DNA of 21,633 bases from a virus: positions 1 through 21,633 of the IMG/VR virus record IMGVR_UViG_3300001427_000001. One strand, written 5' to 3'. Positions 1 through 5,210 of the stretch are shown here, in pieces (position 1 is the stretch's first letter; each line of letters begins with the position of its first letter). The translations under genes were made by a program, and so were the position numbers. The notes below the pieces were generated by a model. That model searched no databases. It was given only the letters and a program-made list of their open reading frames with translations, and had not been told where the DNA came from.

Positions 1-88
1 TGACCCCAGCGCGCCTGGCCAGCTCCTCCCCAGTGAAGCCTGCTGCCTTGCGCAGCTCGCGGAATCTCTTTCGGCTGAATGCGGACAT
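1..88 (-). CDS. Xre-family HTH regulator, N-terminal fragment cut by window edge
   Basis: An open frame starts at ATG 88 and runs off the left end, giving 29 visible residues. They begin MSAFSRKRFRELRKAAGFTG and continue EELARRAGV. This is the usual first two helices of a Cro/CI-type helix-turn-helix, where residues like 'tgeeLArraGv' lead into the recognition helix. A GGCAGGAG ribosome site lies about 11 bases upstream. It follows the 109-336 gene with a 20-base gap, so it is probably in the same leftward transcript. The DNA-binding role is inferred from the fold pattern; the target is unknown because most of the protein is missing. Confidence 0.6.
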   Translation of the reverse strand, partial: MSAFSRKRFRELRKAAGFTGEELARRAGV

Positions 89-108
89 GGCTGTGCCACT
101 CCTGCCCA

Positions 109-336
109 TCAGTTGCGCCCAGCTATGTCAGCCCTGGCTGCGCTGGCCAGCTCAGCCAGGGTGCGCCCCAGCGCACCAGCGATGGCCACCAGCTCAGCGT
201 CACCTAGATGCGGGCAGTGCTCCAGCGTGATGTGCAGCATGGGGCCACCATCGGGCGCCGTGCGCAGGTGCGCAAACACGCTGAACAGTGGGTCTGTAGA
301 TGTCGAATGATCATGGTCGCACCGTTCTGCCGTCAT
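109..336 (-). CDS. Hypothetical 75-aa protein
   Basis: The ORF starts at ATG 336 and ends TGA at 109, just before the partial HTH gene. I do not recognise the family. The N-terminal third is rich in His, Asp, Ser and Thr. The middle has an amphipathic strand (PMLHITLEHC), followed by a helix-rich tail (DAELVAIAGALGRTLAELAS). The composition looks like a small folded phage protein rather than an antisense artefact. The gene is divergent from the ribbon-helix-helix gene at 461, so the 337-460 gap should hold promoters for both. The ribosome site is weak (GGGGAA). Confidence 0.5.
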   Translation of the reverse strand: MTAERCDHDHSTSTDPLFSVFAHLRTAPDGGPMLHITLEHCPHLGDAELVAIAGALGRTLAELASAARADIAGRN

Positions 337-411
337 CGGATAGGTTCCCCGTTTGGCTGTGGTCCCGCACTTGCGACGCCTTGTCGTACCGTGGACGCTA
401 ATGCCCGCTTA

Positions 412-431
412 GCCCAGAGGCCAAGCTGGGC
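412..431. promoter_or_regulatory. Operator-like inverted repeat GCCCAG-N8-CTGGGC
   Basis: Perfect 6-bp arms GCCCAG (412-417) and CTGGGC (426-431) are separated by 8 bases. They lie just upstream of the plus-strand ribbon-helix-helix gene and in the divergent gap with the 109-336 gene. This is where an autoregulatory operator for that regulator would be expected, about 30-49 bases before the GTG start. The function is inferred from position and symmetry. Confidence 0.35.
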
Positions 432-448
432 ATATGGGTTGCTGTGCC

Positions 449-460
449 TACACTCTTAGT
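449..460 (+). promoter_or_regulatory. Candidate -10 box TACACT for a leaderless ribbon-helix-helix transcript
   Basis: TACACT (449-454) fits the TANNNT core of actinobacterial -10 boxes and ends 6 bases before GTG 461. That spacing would start the mRNA at the start codon. No clear -35 is present and no Shine-Dalgarno precedes either possible start, which is consistent with leaderless translation. Confidence 0.3.
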
Positions 461-691
461 GTGCGCACCCCCATCAGAAGTGTTCGGATTGATGACTCTG
501 TATGGACAGCTGCGGCTGGGGTTGCGGCCAGCCGTGGCGAATCTCTGTCGGTAGTGATCCGGCGCAGCCTGCAGCGATACACAACGCGTCACACCCCATC
601 GACACCGCGCCCTAGTGTGCCTGTCGATACATCACCCACACAGTCCAGCGCGCCTGAGCCTGAGCTGCCGTTCTACCTACGGAGCGACTAG
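461..691 (+). CDS. Ribbon-helix-helix (CopG/Arc-like) regulator
   Basis: This is the only plus-strand gene in the left arm. From GTG 461 the protein is 76 aa and opens VRTPIRSVRIDDSVWTAA, a basic beta strand followed by 'DDSVW'. A second helix with ESLSVVIRRSLQRY follows. This strand-helix-helix pattern is typical of Arc/CopG DNA-binding dimers, where the strand enters the major groove. The C-terminal third is Pro/Ser/Thr-rich and probably disordered. An in-frame ATG at 434 would add nine residues (MGCCAYTLS) that do not fit the family, so I prefer GTG 461. Its end overlaps the convergent 677-931 gene by 15 bases. A dyad upstream suggests autoregulation. Confidence 0.65.
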   Translation: MRTPIRSVRIDDSVWTAAAGVAASRGESLSVVIRRSLQRYTTRHTPSTPRPSVPVDTSPTQSSAPEPELPFYLRSD

Positions 692-931
692 GACTACTGA
701 GAGGCGCCAGGTGCCTGGGTTGCGGTAGCGCCTGGTGATGCCCCTGCAGTAGCTGCAGCTGGGCTCAGCATCCTTGGTGCGCGCCCTGGTGTCGATGCCG
801 TGAGCGCAGTAGGTGAACTCACCGGGCAGACAGGGCGCGTAGCGCCTGTCCCCCTCACAGGCAGGCTCTGGGCTGCCGTGCGCGCAGTAGCGCGTCAGCG
901 CGTCAGCGCGCCAACCATCCAAGGTGATCAT
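677..931 (-). CDS. Cys-rich hypothetical protein with duplicated YCAHG motif
   Basis: The 84-aa reading starts at ATG 931, which has a strong GGAAGG ribosome site 7 bases upstream. An earlier ATG at 955 with a weaker GAGG would add eight residues. The motif YCAHG occurs twice, about 26 residues apart, and further Cys residues include a CSYC pair, so a zinc-binding fold is plausible. I do not recognise the family. The gene lies just downstream, on the same strand, of the iteron cluster at 1027-1088, so it could be transcribed through or from that region. Confidence 0.5.
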   Translation of the reverse strand: MITLDGWRADALTRYCAHGSPEPACEGDRRYAPCLPGEFTYCAHGIDTRARTKDAEPSCSYCRGITRRYRNPGTWRLSVVLVAP

Positions 932-970
932 GGGTTTACCTTCCGAAATGATCATGAGCGAAGCCTCGCG

Positions 971-1025
971 TTACTTACGTGACCCACATAGTTCTTTGTT
1001 CGTTGGTAATCCTCTTATTCCTATG
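971..1025. other. AT-rich stretch beside iterons (possible DNA unwinding element)
   Basis: By hand count this 55-base non-coding stretch is about 38% GC, in a window that is otherwise strongly GC-rich. It directly abuts the iterons at 1027-1088. Iteron-bound initiators typically melt an adjacent AT-rich segment, so it may be the unwinding element of an origin. It could instead hold the promoter of the 677-931 gene. Confidence 0.35.
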
Positions 1026-1026
1026 G

Positions 1027-1088
1027 AGGTACCTCAGGTACCCAAAGGGAGGTACCTCAGGTACCGCAAAGTAGGTACCTCAGGTACC
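1027..1088. repeat. Three 16-bp iterons at exact 23-bp spacing (candidate origin)
   Basis: The 16-mer AGGTACCTCAGGTACC occurs perfectly at 1027-1042, 1050-1065 and 1073-1088, so the period is exactly 23 bp. The 7-base spacers differ. Each unit contains the palindrome AGGTACCT followed by a second GGTACC, so each could bind a dimer. The third copy overlaps the 3' end of the putative initiator gene (1080-1424), and an AT-rich stretch lies on the other side. This layout resembles phage and plasmid iteron origins, where the initiator binds repeats within or next to its own gene. An operator for the 677-931 gene is the alternative. Confidence 0.55.
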
Positions 1089-1424
1089 TCCTAACCAGGG
1101 CAGTGACTGAGGCGCAGCCGCTGGCATGGCGTTGACCATCCAGCGCGTGCTGTGTGCCTTGGTGCCCAGGCTGTCCAGCTCGATGGCGCCAGCGGCCACC
1201 AGCTTGGCTCTGAGCTTGCGCAGGAAGCGCGCGCTGGTCCGATTCAGCGGGTAGCCCATCGCGCTGGCCTGCATCTCCCAGCTGCCCCAGTACAGGCACG
1301 CTGGCACGTCGTCACGGCCAGGAGGGTCCAGCGCTGTGACGGCCATGTGGACCAGCAGCATGCGGGGCGCTGGGTTCAGGCGCCCCCAGCTGGTCATCAC
1401 AGCCACCACGTTGCTGGCGCCCAT
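1080..1424 (-). CDS. Winged-helix DNA-binding protein, putative replication initiator
   Basis: The protein is 114 aa, starts at ATG 1424 and overlaps the previous stop (TGATG). Its layout matches small winged-helix replication initiators of actinophages. A first helix (RMLLVHMAVTALDPP) is followed by a strand and helix (ACLYWGSWEMQASAMGY). The recognition-helix region is NRTSARFLRKLRAKLVAAGA, and a hairpin wing follows (AIELDSLGTKAHSTRWMVN). It is the last gene of the run starting with RecT, and its 3' end enters the iteron array, as expected for an initiator that binds its own origin. The initiator function is inferred; a general transcription regulator is also possible. Confidence 0.55.
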   Translation of the reverse strand: MGASNVVAVMTSWGRLNPAPRMLLVHMAVTALDPPGRDDVPACLYWGSWEMQASAMGYPLNRTSARFLRKLRAKLVAAGAIELDSLGTKAHSTRWMVNAMPAAAPQSLPWLGGT

Positions 1425-1636
1425 CAGAACAGGCGCCCCTGCTCCAGCTCACCCAGGCCAGCGCGCGCCACAGCCAGGCAGCCTGCGCATATCCAGCGCC
1501 CCTGTGAGCGCATCAGGGCGATCTGATTGGCCCCGCCTTGGGCGCGCACCACCCGCCAGCCCTTGACTGCCTCAGCCACTCCTGTTGTGCGCGTGTCTAT
1601 CTCGACACGGCAGCCACAGCAGCTAACCCTGGCCAT
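1424..1636 (-). CDS. Small zinc-binding protein ending in QGRLF
   Basis: The protein is 70 aa from ATG 1636, which overlaps the RecT stop by 14 bases. The frame is open further upstream, but only over RecT coding sequence. It opens MARVSCCGCRVEIDTRTTG and has a second cysteine pair (CAGC) around residue 52, so a CxC/CxxC zinc site is likely. Similar short proteins sit next to RecT in other actinophages as far as I recall; their function is unknown to me. The C-terminus EQGRLF resembles the QxxLF beta-clamp-binding pentapeptide and could tie the protein to the host replisome, but this is speculative. Confidence 0.6.
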   Translation of the reverse strand: MARVSCCGCRVEIDTRTTGVAEAVKGWRVVRAQGGANQIALMRSQGRWICAGCLAVARAGLGELEQGRLF

Positions 1637-2570
1637 CAGGCTGCGCATCCTGGGCCACCAGCTGCGCATGTACTTCAAACCATCTGGACCTGGCTTCATC
1701 CACCAGGGCTGGCACGTTGTTCTGGTCGGCGCGCTGCCCCACAGCAGCGATGACCTCCAGGTCCAGCGCCTGCACAGCGGCATCCAGCGCCCCGGTCAGC
1801 TCATCCAGCAGGTCCAGCCGCGCCTTGCCAGCCAGCGTGGCGCTGTCGCTGTCTTGCTCCGCCTGCAGCTGCTGGCGCTCCTGCTGCACCTTGCTGGGGG
1901 TTGGGTCGTCTGTCCTGGGGGGGTGCTCAGAAGGCGCTGAGGGCGCCTTCGCCGTTTCCTGGGGGCCATCACCCTGCCCATGGGGCGCTGGGGACGCTAC
2001 GGAGGCGCTGGCCTGCTCCACCACAGCCATGAGCGCGTCGGAGGGGCTGCCGTCACCCAGCTCCTCAGGCACGTAGCTGACCCCAGCCAGGACATCCGCA
2101 CAGGCCTGACGTGCGCAGGCGCTGGTGGCCCTGGCCAGCAGCATGGCCTGGGGGTACTTCACCCAGTTGCTGTCTGGCTTGACCAGCTTGGCCGCGCGCG
2201 CATCGTCCATGGTGAAGGTGGCTGTGTAGGTAAAGTCAGGGTCATCCTTGCGAACGATGGCGCAGCTGGCTGACTGCCTGTCGCCAGTGATCCTGATGCG
2301 GTGCCCAGCGCGCCGAATGAGCGCCTGCATCAGCTCTGCCGACATGGACGGGCGCCCGTCGATGACATGCACGCTGGTGAGCACCGTGGCCACTGGCAGC
2401 CCCAGCGCGCGCCCGTATTCCATGGCCAGCAGCACGTTGCCTGGCTGGTCCCGGTAGGCCTTGGGCAGCAGCCCAGCTGTGGACAGCGCCTGCGCAAAGC
2501 GCCAGGCCTCCTGGCCACTGGCCCTGGCCAGCTCTGCAGTGTCCCTGGCCCTTGCAATGGCAGTGCTCAT
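1623..2570 (-). CDS. recT: RecT-family single-strand annealing recombinase
   Basis: The protein is 315 aa from ATG 2570, which overlaps the upstream stop (ATGA). Residues about 30-175 carry the RecT pattern of actinophages: LLPKAYRDQPGNVLLAMEYG, then LGLPVATVLTSVHVIDGRPS, then MSAELMQALIRRAGHRIRI. These proteins bind single-stranded DNA and anneal complementary strands during phage replication and recombination. After about residue 195 the sequence becomes a Pro/Ser/Gln-rich linker and then a helical tail (LLDELTGALDAAVQALDLEV), longer than in minimal RecT proteins. No partner exonuclease of YqaJ or RecE type is visible in this window, which is unusual; it may lie beyond the left edge or be absent. 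Confidence 0.85.
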   Translation of the reverse strand: MSTAIARARDTAELARASGQEAWRFAQALSTAGLLPKAYRDQPGNVLLAMEYGRALGLPVATVLTSVHVIDGRPSMSAELMQALIRRAGHRIRITGDRQSASCAIVRKDDPDFTYTATFTMDDARAAKLVKPDSNWVKYPQAMLLARATSACARQACADVLAGVSYVPEELGDGSPSDALMAVVEQASASVASPAPHGQGDGPQETAKAPSAPSEHPPRTDDPTPSKVQQERQQLQAEQDSDSATLAGKARLDLLDELTGALDAAVQALDLEVIAAVGQRADQNNVPALVDEARSRWFEVHAQLVAQDAQPDGQG

Positions 2571-3235
2571 GACTCCAGCTCCTCCAGAATTGTTGCGCCC
2601 GTGCGTATCTCACGCCACAGCGCGTCAGCGTTGTCCTTGTCCGGTATCACCCGCAGCTGCCCCTGTGTGTTCAGGATGCGCACCCCAGCAGGGGCATCCT
2701 CAGCGACCTCGCCACCTGGACCGATGGCCACTCCAGCTGCCTCGCTCATCTCCAGCACCTTCGCCTGGAAGGCCTCGCGCACCGCCATGGCAGGCATCGG
2801 GGGGAGGTAGACCTCTGATGGGTAGCGCCTGGCCACCCAGGCAGCAAAGGCCTTGGGGTCACCCACCTGTGCCCTGACCCCAGTCACCGTGCGCAGCACC
2901 GTGCCCGCTGGGCTGCCGTCCGCCAGCGTGGGCTTCATCGTGGTGCCAGGCCTGATCTGCTGGACCATCAGGCTGCGCAGCTTGTCCCGCTCCTCAGCCA
3001 CCCTGGCCAGCAGCGCCGACACCAGCAGTAGCTGCCTGGCCAGGTCATCGCTGGCTATCCGTTGCTCATCCTCCTGCGCCATGGCGCGCCTCACTCCCAG
3101 CTCTGTTGTGTAGACCTCATGGGGCGCGCAGATGTTGGCCCCTGCGCGCGGGTTCAGACAGCCCTGGATGACGCACAGGGATGCCAGGGATGTGGTCAGG
3201 GGCGCGTGGCGCGCTCCAGAGCGATTGCCTCCCAT
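2567..3235 (-). CDS. RecT-neighbour protein with N-terminal zinc-knuckle-like motif
   Basis: From ATG 3235 the protein is 222 aa. Residues about 20-40 show C-x4-C...C-x2-H (CVIQGC then ICAPH), like the small zinc knuckles of phage HNH-type proteins. The rest (from MAQEDEQRIASDDLARQ) has a helical segment, a strand region with 'RPGTTMKPTLADGSPAGTVL', and 'AWVARRYPSEVY'. That second part resembles a hypothetical protein commonly encoded next to RecT in actinophages; its role is unknown. An alternative start at ATG 3082 (171 aa, GAGG upstream) would drop the Cys motif and leave a 113-base gap in a tightly packed operon, so I prefer the longer form. The longer form overlaps the 3196-3408 gene by 40 bases. 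Confidence 0.6.
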   Translation of the reverse strand: MGGNRSGARHAPLTTSLASLCVIQGCLNPRAGANICAPHEVYTTELGVRRAMAQEDEQRIASDDLARQLLLVSALLARVAEERDKLRSLMVQQIRPGTTMKPTLADGSPAGTVLRTVTGVRAQVGDPKAFAAWVARRYPSEVYLPPMPAMAVREAFQAKVLEMSEAAGVAIGPGGEVAEDAPAGVRILNTQGQLRVIPDKDNADALWREIRTGATILEELES

Positions 3236-3408
3236 ACGCTCTGCGCCCTGTTCTGTAATGACTGCACCTGTGGCAGGCTCATGGGGGTGCCGTCGCGCAG
3301 CCCCTGAGCCGTCTGTGTGGCCACCCGCGCCAGGCGCTCCAGCTTTGCTGCTAGCTGGTTGCGCCTGGCGCCCCACTCCTCCAGCCGCGCCTGCTGGGCG
3401 CCCGTCAT
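3196..3408 (-). CDS. Hypothetical 70-aa helical protein
   Basis: ATG 3408 overlaps the upstream stop as ATGA. The protein is predicted to be almost all helix: an N-terminal amphipathic stretch (ARLEEWGARRNQLAAKLERL) and a C-terminal one (LPQVQSLQNRAQSVWEAIAL). It is probably a short coiled-coil adaptor. No enzymatic motif or cysteine is present and I do not recognise the family. It lies inside the early recombination operon between two zinc-type proteins. Confidence 0.6.
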   Translation of the reverse strand: MTGAQQARLEEWGARRNQLAAKLERLARVATQTAQGLRDGTPMSLPQVQSLQNRAQSVWEAIALERATRP

Positions 3409-3620
3409 GGCCGTGCGATGAATGGCAGCGGCTGCTGGGCACTGTCCGTGCCACAGGCATGCTCACGGCTCTTGGCGCGCAGCACCGGGCGCAGCTTGCT
3501 GCCCTGGTCATCCACCACCAGCTGGCTGGCCAGCTGTAGCGGGAAGTGGACCGTAAAGCCACACTCTGGGCAGTCCGCCAGCAGTGTGTACTCACCCTGC
3601 TTGAGTGTCTGAGCCGTCAT
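3405..3620 (-). CDS. Small zinc-ribbon-like protein
   Basis: The protein is 71 aa from ATG 3620, which overlaps the RusA stop as ATGA; that overlap is why I reject an upstream in-frame ATG at 3671. It contains CPECGF near residue 17 and a later H-A-C, a likely zinc site built on two short strands (GEYTLLADCPECGFTVHFPL). Zinc ribbons of this size usually act as DNA- or protein-binding adaptors. The specific function is unknown, but co-transcription with RusA and RecT suggests a role in early DNA metabolism. Confidence 0.6.
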   Translation of the reverse strand: MTAQTLKQGEYTLLADCPECGFTVHFPLQLASQLVVDDQGSKLRPVLRAKSREHACGTDSAQQPLPFIARP

Positions 3621-4096
3621 GGCGCGTCCCTTCTGAGTAGTTGGATGTGGGTCGCTCCTGTTGCGCCCCAACGCTTTCCGCCAGTCACATCACAGGCCTG
3701 TTTGTCATCAGCCCAGACCCCAGCCACCGTGAGCGCGTCAAACACCAGGCGCAGGCACTTGTCCAGGTCTGGGTACTGGGTATGCAGCTCTGGCGCGTCA
3801 GGGCGCAGCTGGTCTGAGTAGCGCCCCGTCCGGTAGTGGGCGCGTGGCCTGGGAAAGCTCAGGCGCACGCTGACCAGCACTGGGCCAGTCAGCGGCGCCT
3901 GCCCCCGCCAGGCAGCGACCAGGGCGCCCACCACCAGGTTGCGGTGCGCCACCACGGGGGCTGCGTACTTGGCACGTTCGTTCCCCTGGTCATCGCGCCA
4001 CAGCGTCATGGAGCCCTGCGCGCGTGGCTTGCCTGGCACCACCACGGACAGCACCGGGGCCAGCGAGGAGGGCCACAGCAGCAGCTGGCCAGTCAC
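3617..4096 (-). CDS. rusA: RusA-family Holliday junction resolvase
   Basis: The protein is 159 aa from GTG 4096, which overlaps the previous stop as GTGA. RusA enzymes are dimeric endonucleases that cut four-way junctions during phage recombination and before packaging. Visible family features are the N-terminal strand VVVPGKPRAQGSM (18-30), the strand GPVLVSVRLSFPRP (71-84) and the acidic core YPDLDKCLRLVFDAL (108-122), with Asp110, Asp112 and Asp120. WADDKQ (128-133) carries Asp130, Asp131 and Lys132. Length and order of motifs match the family. It fits beside RecT in the same operon. Confidence 0.85.
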   Translation of the reverse strand: MTGQLLLWPSSLAPVLSVVVPGKPRAQGSMTLWRDDQGNERAKYAAPVVAHRNLVVGALVAAWRGQAPLTGPVLVSVRLSFPRPRAHYRTGRYSDQLRPDAPELHTQYPDLDKCLRLVFDALTVAGVWADDKQACDVTGGKRWGATGATHIQLLRRDAP

Positions 4097-4359
4097 TGCG
4101 CCTGCTCCTCACGGTGGCGCTGGATGGCTTTGATGATCGGCGCCATGCCTGCCTGAGGCTTGACCCAGGCCAGCTCACGCGCGCCACAGGTGCAGTCCAC
4201 TCGATTGCGCCCCCTCACGTGGCGCAGCACTGGCCGATGGGGGTGCGAGCCCTGCAGCAGGGTGGCCACCTGCTCTGCCTTGTCAGCCGACCAGGGGGGC
4301 ATCCGCGCGCGTTCAGCGGCCAGCTGCTCCTCAGTGAGCAGGCGCCCCTGGTCGCTCAT
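4093..4359 (-). CDS. Hypothetical 88-aa protein with a C-x-C motif
   Basis: ATG 4359 overlaps the HTH gene's stop as ATGA, placing it second in the early operon. The N-terminal half is helical (LTEEQLAAERARMPPWSADK, then AEQVATLLQG). The middle is basic with CTCGARELAW around residue 57, and the C-terminus is another basic helix (PIIKAIQRHREEQ). The arrangement suggests a nucleic-acid-binding protein, but I cannot assign a family. Similar 'LTxEQ...LLPPWSxDxA' openings occur in actinophage hypotheticals. Confidence 0.6.
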   Translation of the reverse strand: MSDQGRLLTEEQLAAERARMPPWSADKAEQVATLLQGSHPHRPVLRHVRGRNRVDCTCGARELAWVKPQAGMAPIIKAIQRHREEQAQ

Positions 4360-4631
4360 GAGGCATCAGCTGCGGCAAGTGCTGCCAGCTCATCAGCCAG
4401 CTTGTCCAGGTTCACTGTGATGGCCGTAACCGGGAGGGCCAGCGCGCGCGCCAGGGCCACGATGACTGCAGGGCTGGCCAGGCGCCTGTCCCGCTCAATC
4501 TTGGACACGTACGCCTTGGTTATCCCCACTTCATCGGCCAGCTGCTGCTGAGTAATTCCGCGCGCTTCCCTGATGGCCCTAACCGTTCCGCCCAGCAATC
4601 TCAGCCGCTGTGTGCTGTTCATAGGAGGCAT
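4356..4631 (-). CDS. Cro-like HTH (Xre family) regulator at head of early operon
   Basis: From ATG 4631 the protein is 91 aa. The helix-turn-helix is ITQQQLADEVGITKAYVSKI, followed by ERDRR, in the first 60 residues. The C-terminus is a short Leu/Ala-rich helix. There is no CI-type cleavage or dimerisation domain, so a Cro-like role is the simplest reading: first gene of the leftward early operon, divergent from a second HTH gene. The start at 4631 is chosen because a TAGACA-N17-TAGGGT promoter places transcription start at that ATG and no Shine-Dalgarno exists. In-frame ATGs at 4655 and 4622 are alternatives. A GTGTCTA/TAGACAC inverted repeat overlaps the -35, suggesting autoregulation or repression by the partner gene. 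Confidence 0.8.
   Translation of the reverse strand: MPPMNSTQRLRLLGGTVRAIREARGITQQQLADEVGITKAYVSKIERDRRLASPAVIVALARALALPVTAITVNLDKLADELAALAAADAS
4368..4389. repeat. 22-bp direct repeat, copy 1
   Basis: This stretch begins AGCTGCGGCA and ends TGCTGCCAGC. It is identical over 22 bases to 4928-4949 and in the same orientation. It lies in the 3' end of the Cro-like gene; the other copy lies inside the divergent HTH gene. The two genes are in opposite directions, so the repeat is not a trace of gene duplication. Confidence 0.6.
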
Positions 4632-4638
4632 GTGGGGA

Positions 4639-4667
4639 ACCCTAGGGACATGCATGGGCAGTGTCTA
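4639..4667 (-). promoter_or_regulatory. Promoter for early operon (TAGACA-N17-TAGGGT)
   Basis: On the minus strand the -35 TAGACA (4667-4662) and the -10 TAGGGT (4644-4639) are separated by exactly 17 bases. The -10 ends 7 bases before ATG 4631, so the mRNA would start at or next to the start codon and be leaderless. The -35 lies within one arm of the GTGTCTA/TAGACAC inverted repeat, so a protein bound there would block polymerase. Confidence 0.5.
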
Positions 4668-4757
4668 GGGCCAATGGGCAATTCCTGGGAAGTAGACACG
4701 GATGGCGGAATTCGGCCGCCTCTAGGGTGTTTCTTAGTGCCGTGTCCTTTGGTGTCC
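4661..4757. promoter_or_regulatory. Immunity control region with four GTGTC half-sites
   Basis: GTGTCTA at 4661-4667 faces TAGACAC at 4693-4699, perfect 7-bp arms with 25 bases between. Further GTGTC half-sites occur at 4742-4746 and 4752-4756. Back-to-back copies of this half-site form the GTGTCATGACAC palindromes at the integrase and portal starts. It lies between two divergent HTH genes and is the natural place for lysis/lysogeny operators. Which regulator binds is not known. Confidence 0.4.
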
Positions 4758-4761
4758 TGGC

Positions 4762-5148
4762 ATGCTTGTCGCTATGAAGCACAACCACGCCTTAGCCGTT
4801 CAGATCAGAGACGCGCGCCTGGCGGCAGGCCTTAGTCAGCAGCAGCTAGCGGATGCCTTAGGCATCAATCTGAGGACAGCAGGGCAGTGGGAGCGCGCCG
4901 GGGCCGTACCCGCCTTAAGAGTGGCCAAGCTGCGGCAAGTGCTGCCAGCCTTAGCTGGCGCGATTGCAGAGGCAGCAGCCGACGGCTGGGAGGCTGAGGC
5001 TGGCGCGACTGATGCTCAGCGTTTCGCCAAAGTCGTGCCACTCAGTGAGGCGCCCCTAGCCAAGCTGCACCGACTTAGGCGCGAGCTGTCGCGCATCTCT
5101 TTGGAAATGGATGAGTGCCTGGCTGAGCTGGAGCGCGGCAAGTCTTAG
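4762..5148 (+). CDS. HTH (Xre family) regulator, candidate lysogeny repressor
   Basis: The protein is 128 aa from ATG 4762, or 124 aa from ATG 4774 (MKHNHALAVQ), which fits family starts better; neither has a Shine-Dalgarno. The helix-turn-helix is LSQQQLADALGINLRTAGQW near residues 24-43. The C-terminal third, LHRLRRELSRISLEMDECLA, looks like a dimerising coiled coil. It is divergent from the Cro-like gene and reads toward the integrase. This fits an immunity repressor or an integrase/excision regulator. Its stop codon directly abuts the predicted attP, so integration would place this gene and the integrase at opposite prophage ends. Confidence 0.75.
   Translation: MLVAMKHNHALAVQIRDARLAAGLSQQQLADALGINLRTAGQWERAGAVPALRVAKLRQVLPALAGAIAEAAADGWEAEAGATDAQRFAKVVPLSEAPLAKLHRLRRELSRISLEMDECLAELERGKS
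4928..4949. repeat. 22-bp direct repeat, copy 2
   Basis: This is identical to 4368-4389 in the same orientation, with starts 560 bp apart. Here it encodes KLRQVLPA in the candidate repressor. Recombination between the copies would remove the control region and parts of both HTH genes. Confidence 0.6.
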
Positions 5149-5196
5149 AACGTCATAAGCCCAACTGCTGCCAGCAGCTGTCAGGCTCATAACGTT
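5149..5196. other. attP: Predicted attP for the serine integrase
   Basis: This 48-bp imperfect dyad is centred on the non-palindromic dinucleotide CA (5172-5173). Comparing each base with its mirror position, 18 of 24 pairs are complementary. The outer arms AACGTCATAAGCC (5149-5161) and GGCTCATAACGTT (5184-5196) match at 11 of 13 positions, and the inner GCTGC/GCAGC arms are perfect. Large serine integrases use attP sites of about this size, with imperfect symmetry around an asymmetric crossover dinucleotide, and the site usually adjoins the integrase gene, as here. A terminator for the upstream gene (a T4 run follows) or an integrase operator are alternatives. Confidence 0.6.
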
Positions 5197-5202
5197 TTCC
5201 TG

Positions 5203-5208
5203 TAGACT
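5203..5208 (+). promoter_or_regulatory. Candidate -10 box TAGACT for leaderless integrase mRNA
   Basis: TAGACT ends 7 bases before ATG 5216, and the integrase has no Shine-Dalgarno, so transcription probably starts at the start codon. Any -35 would lie inside the right arm of the predicted attP, so integrase bound to attP could repress its own gene. Confidence 0.35.
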
Positions 5209-5210
5209 GC

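Noticed and set aside
1027-1088. Reading the three repeats as a CRISPR array
   Set aside because: Spacers of 7 bases are far too short, and units are palindromic iterons without cas genes.
1637-1783. Upstream extension of the 70-aa zinc protein to 1783
   Set aside because: It overlaps RecT coding sequence, and the Trp/Arg-rich peptide does not look like a real protein.
3083-3595. Longer N-terminal extension of the RecT-neighbour gene to 3595
   Set aside because: It would overlap two coupled genes (3196-3408 and 3405-3620), and its residues are low-complexity shadow sequence. Only the part up to 3235 is kept.
5149-5196. Reading the dyad as a plain transcription terminator
   Set aside because: The centre leaves almost no loop, the T run is only four long, and the asymmetric CA centre and position fit an attachment site better. 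Kept as an alternative.
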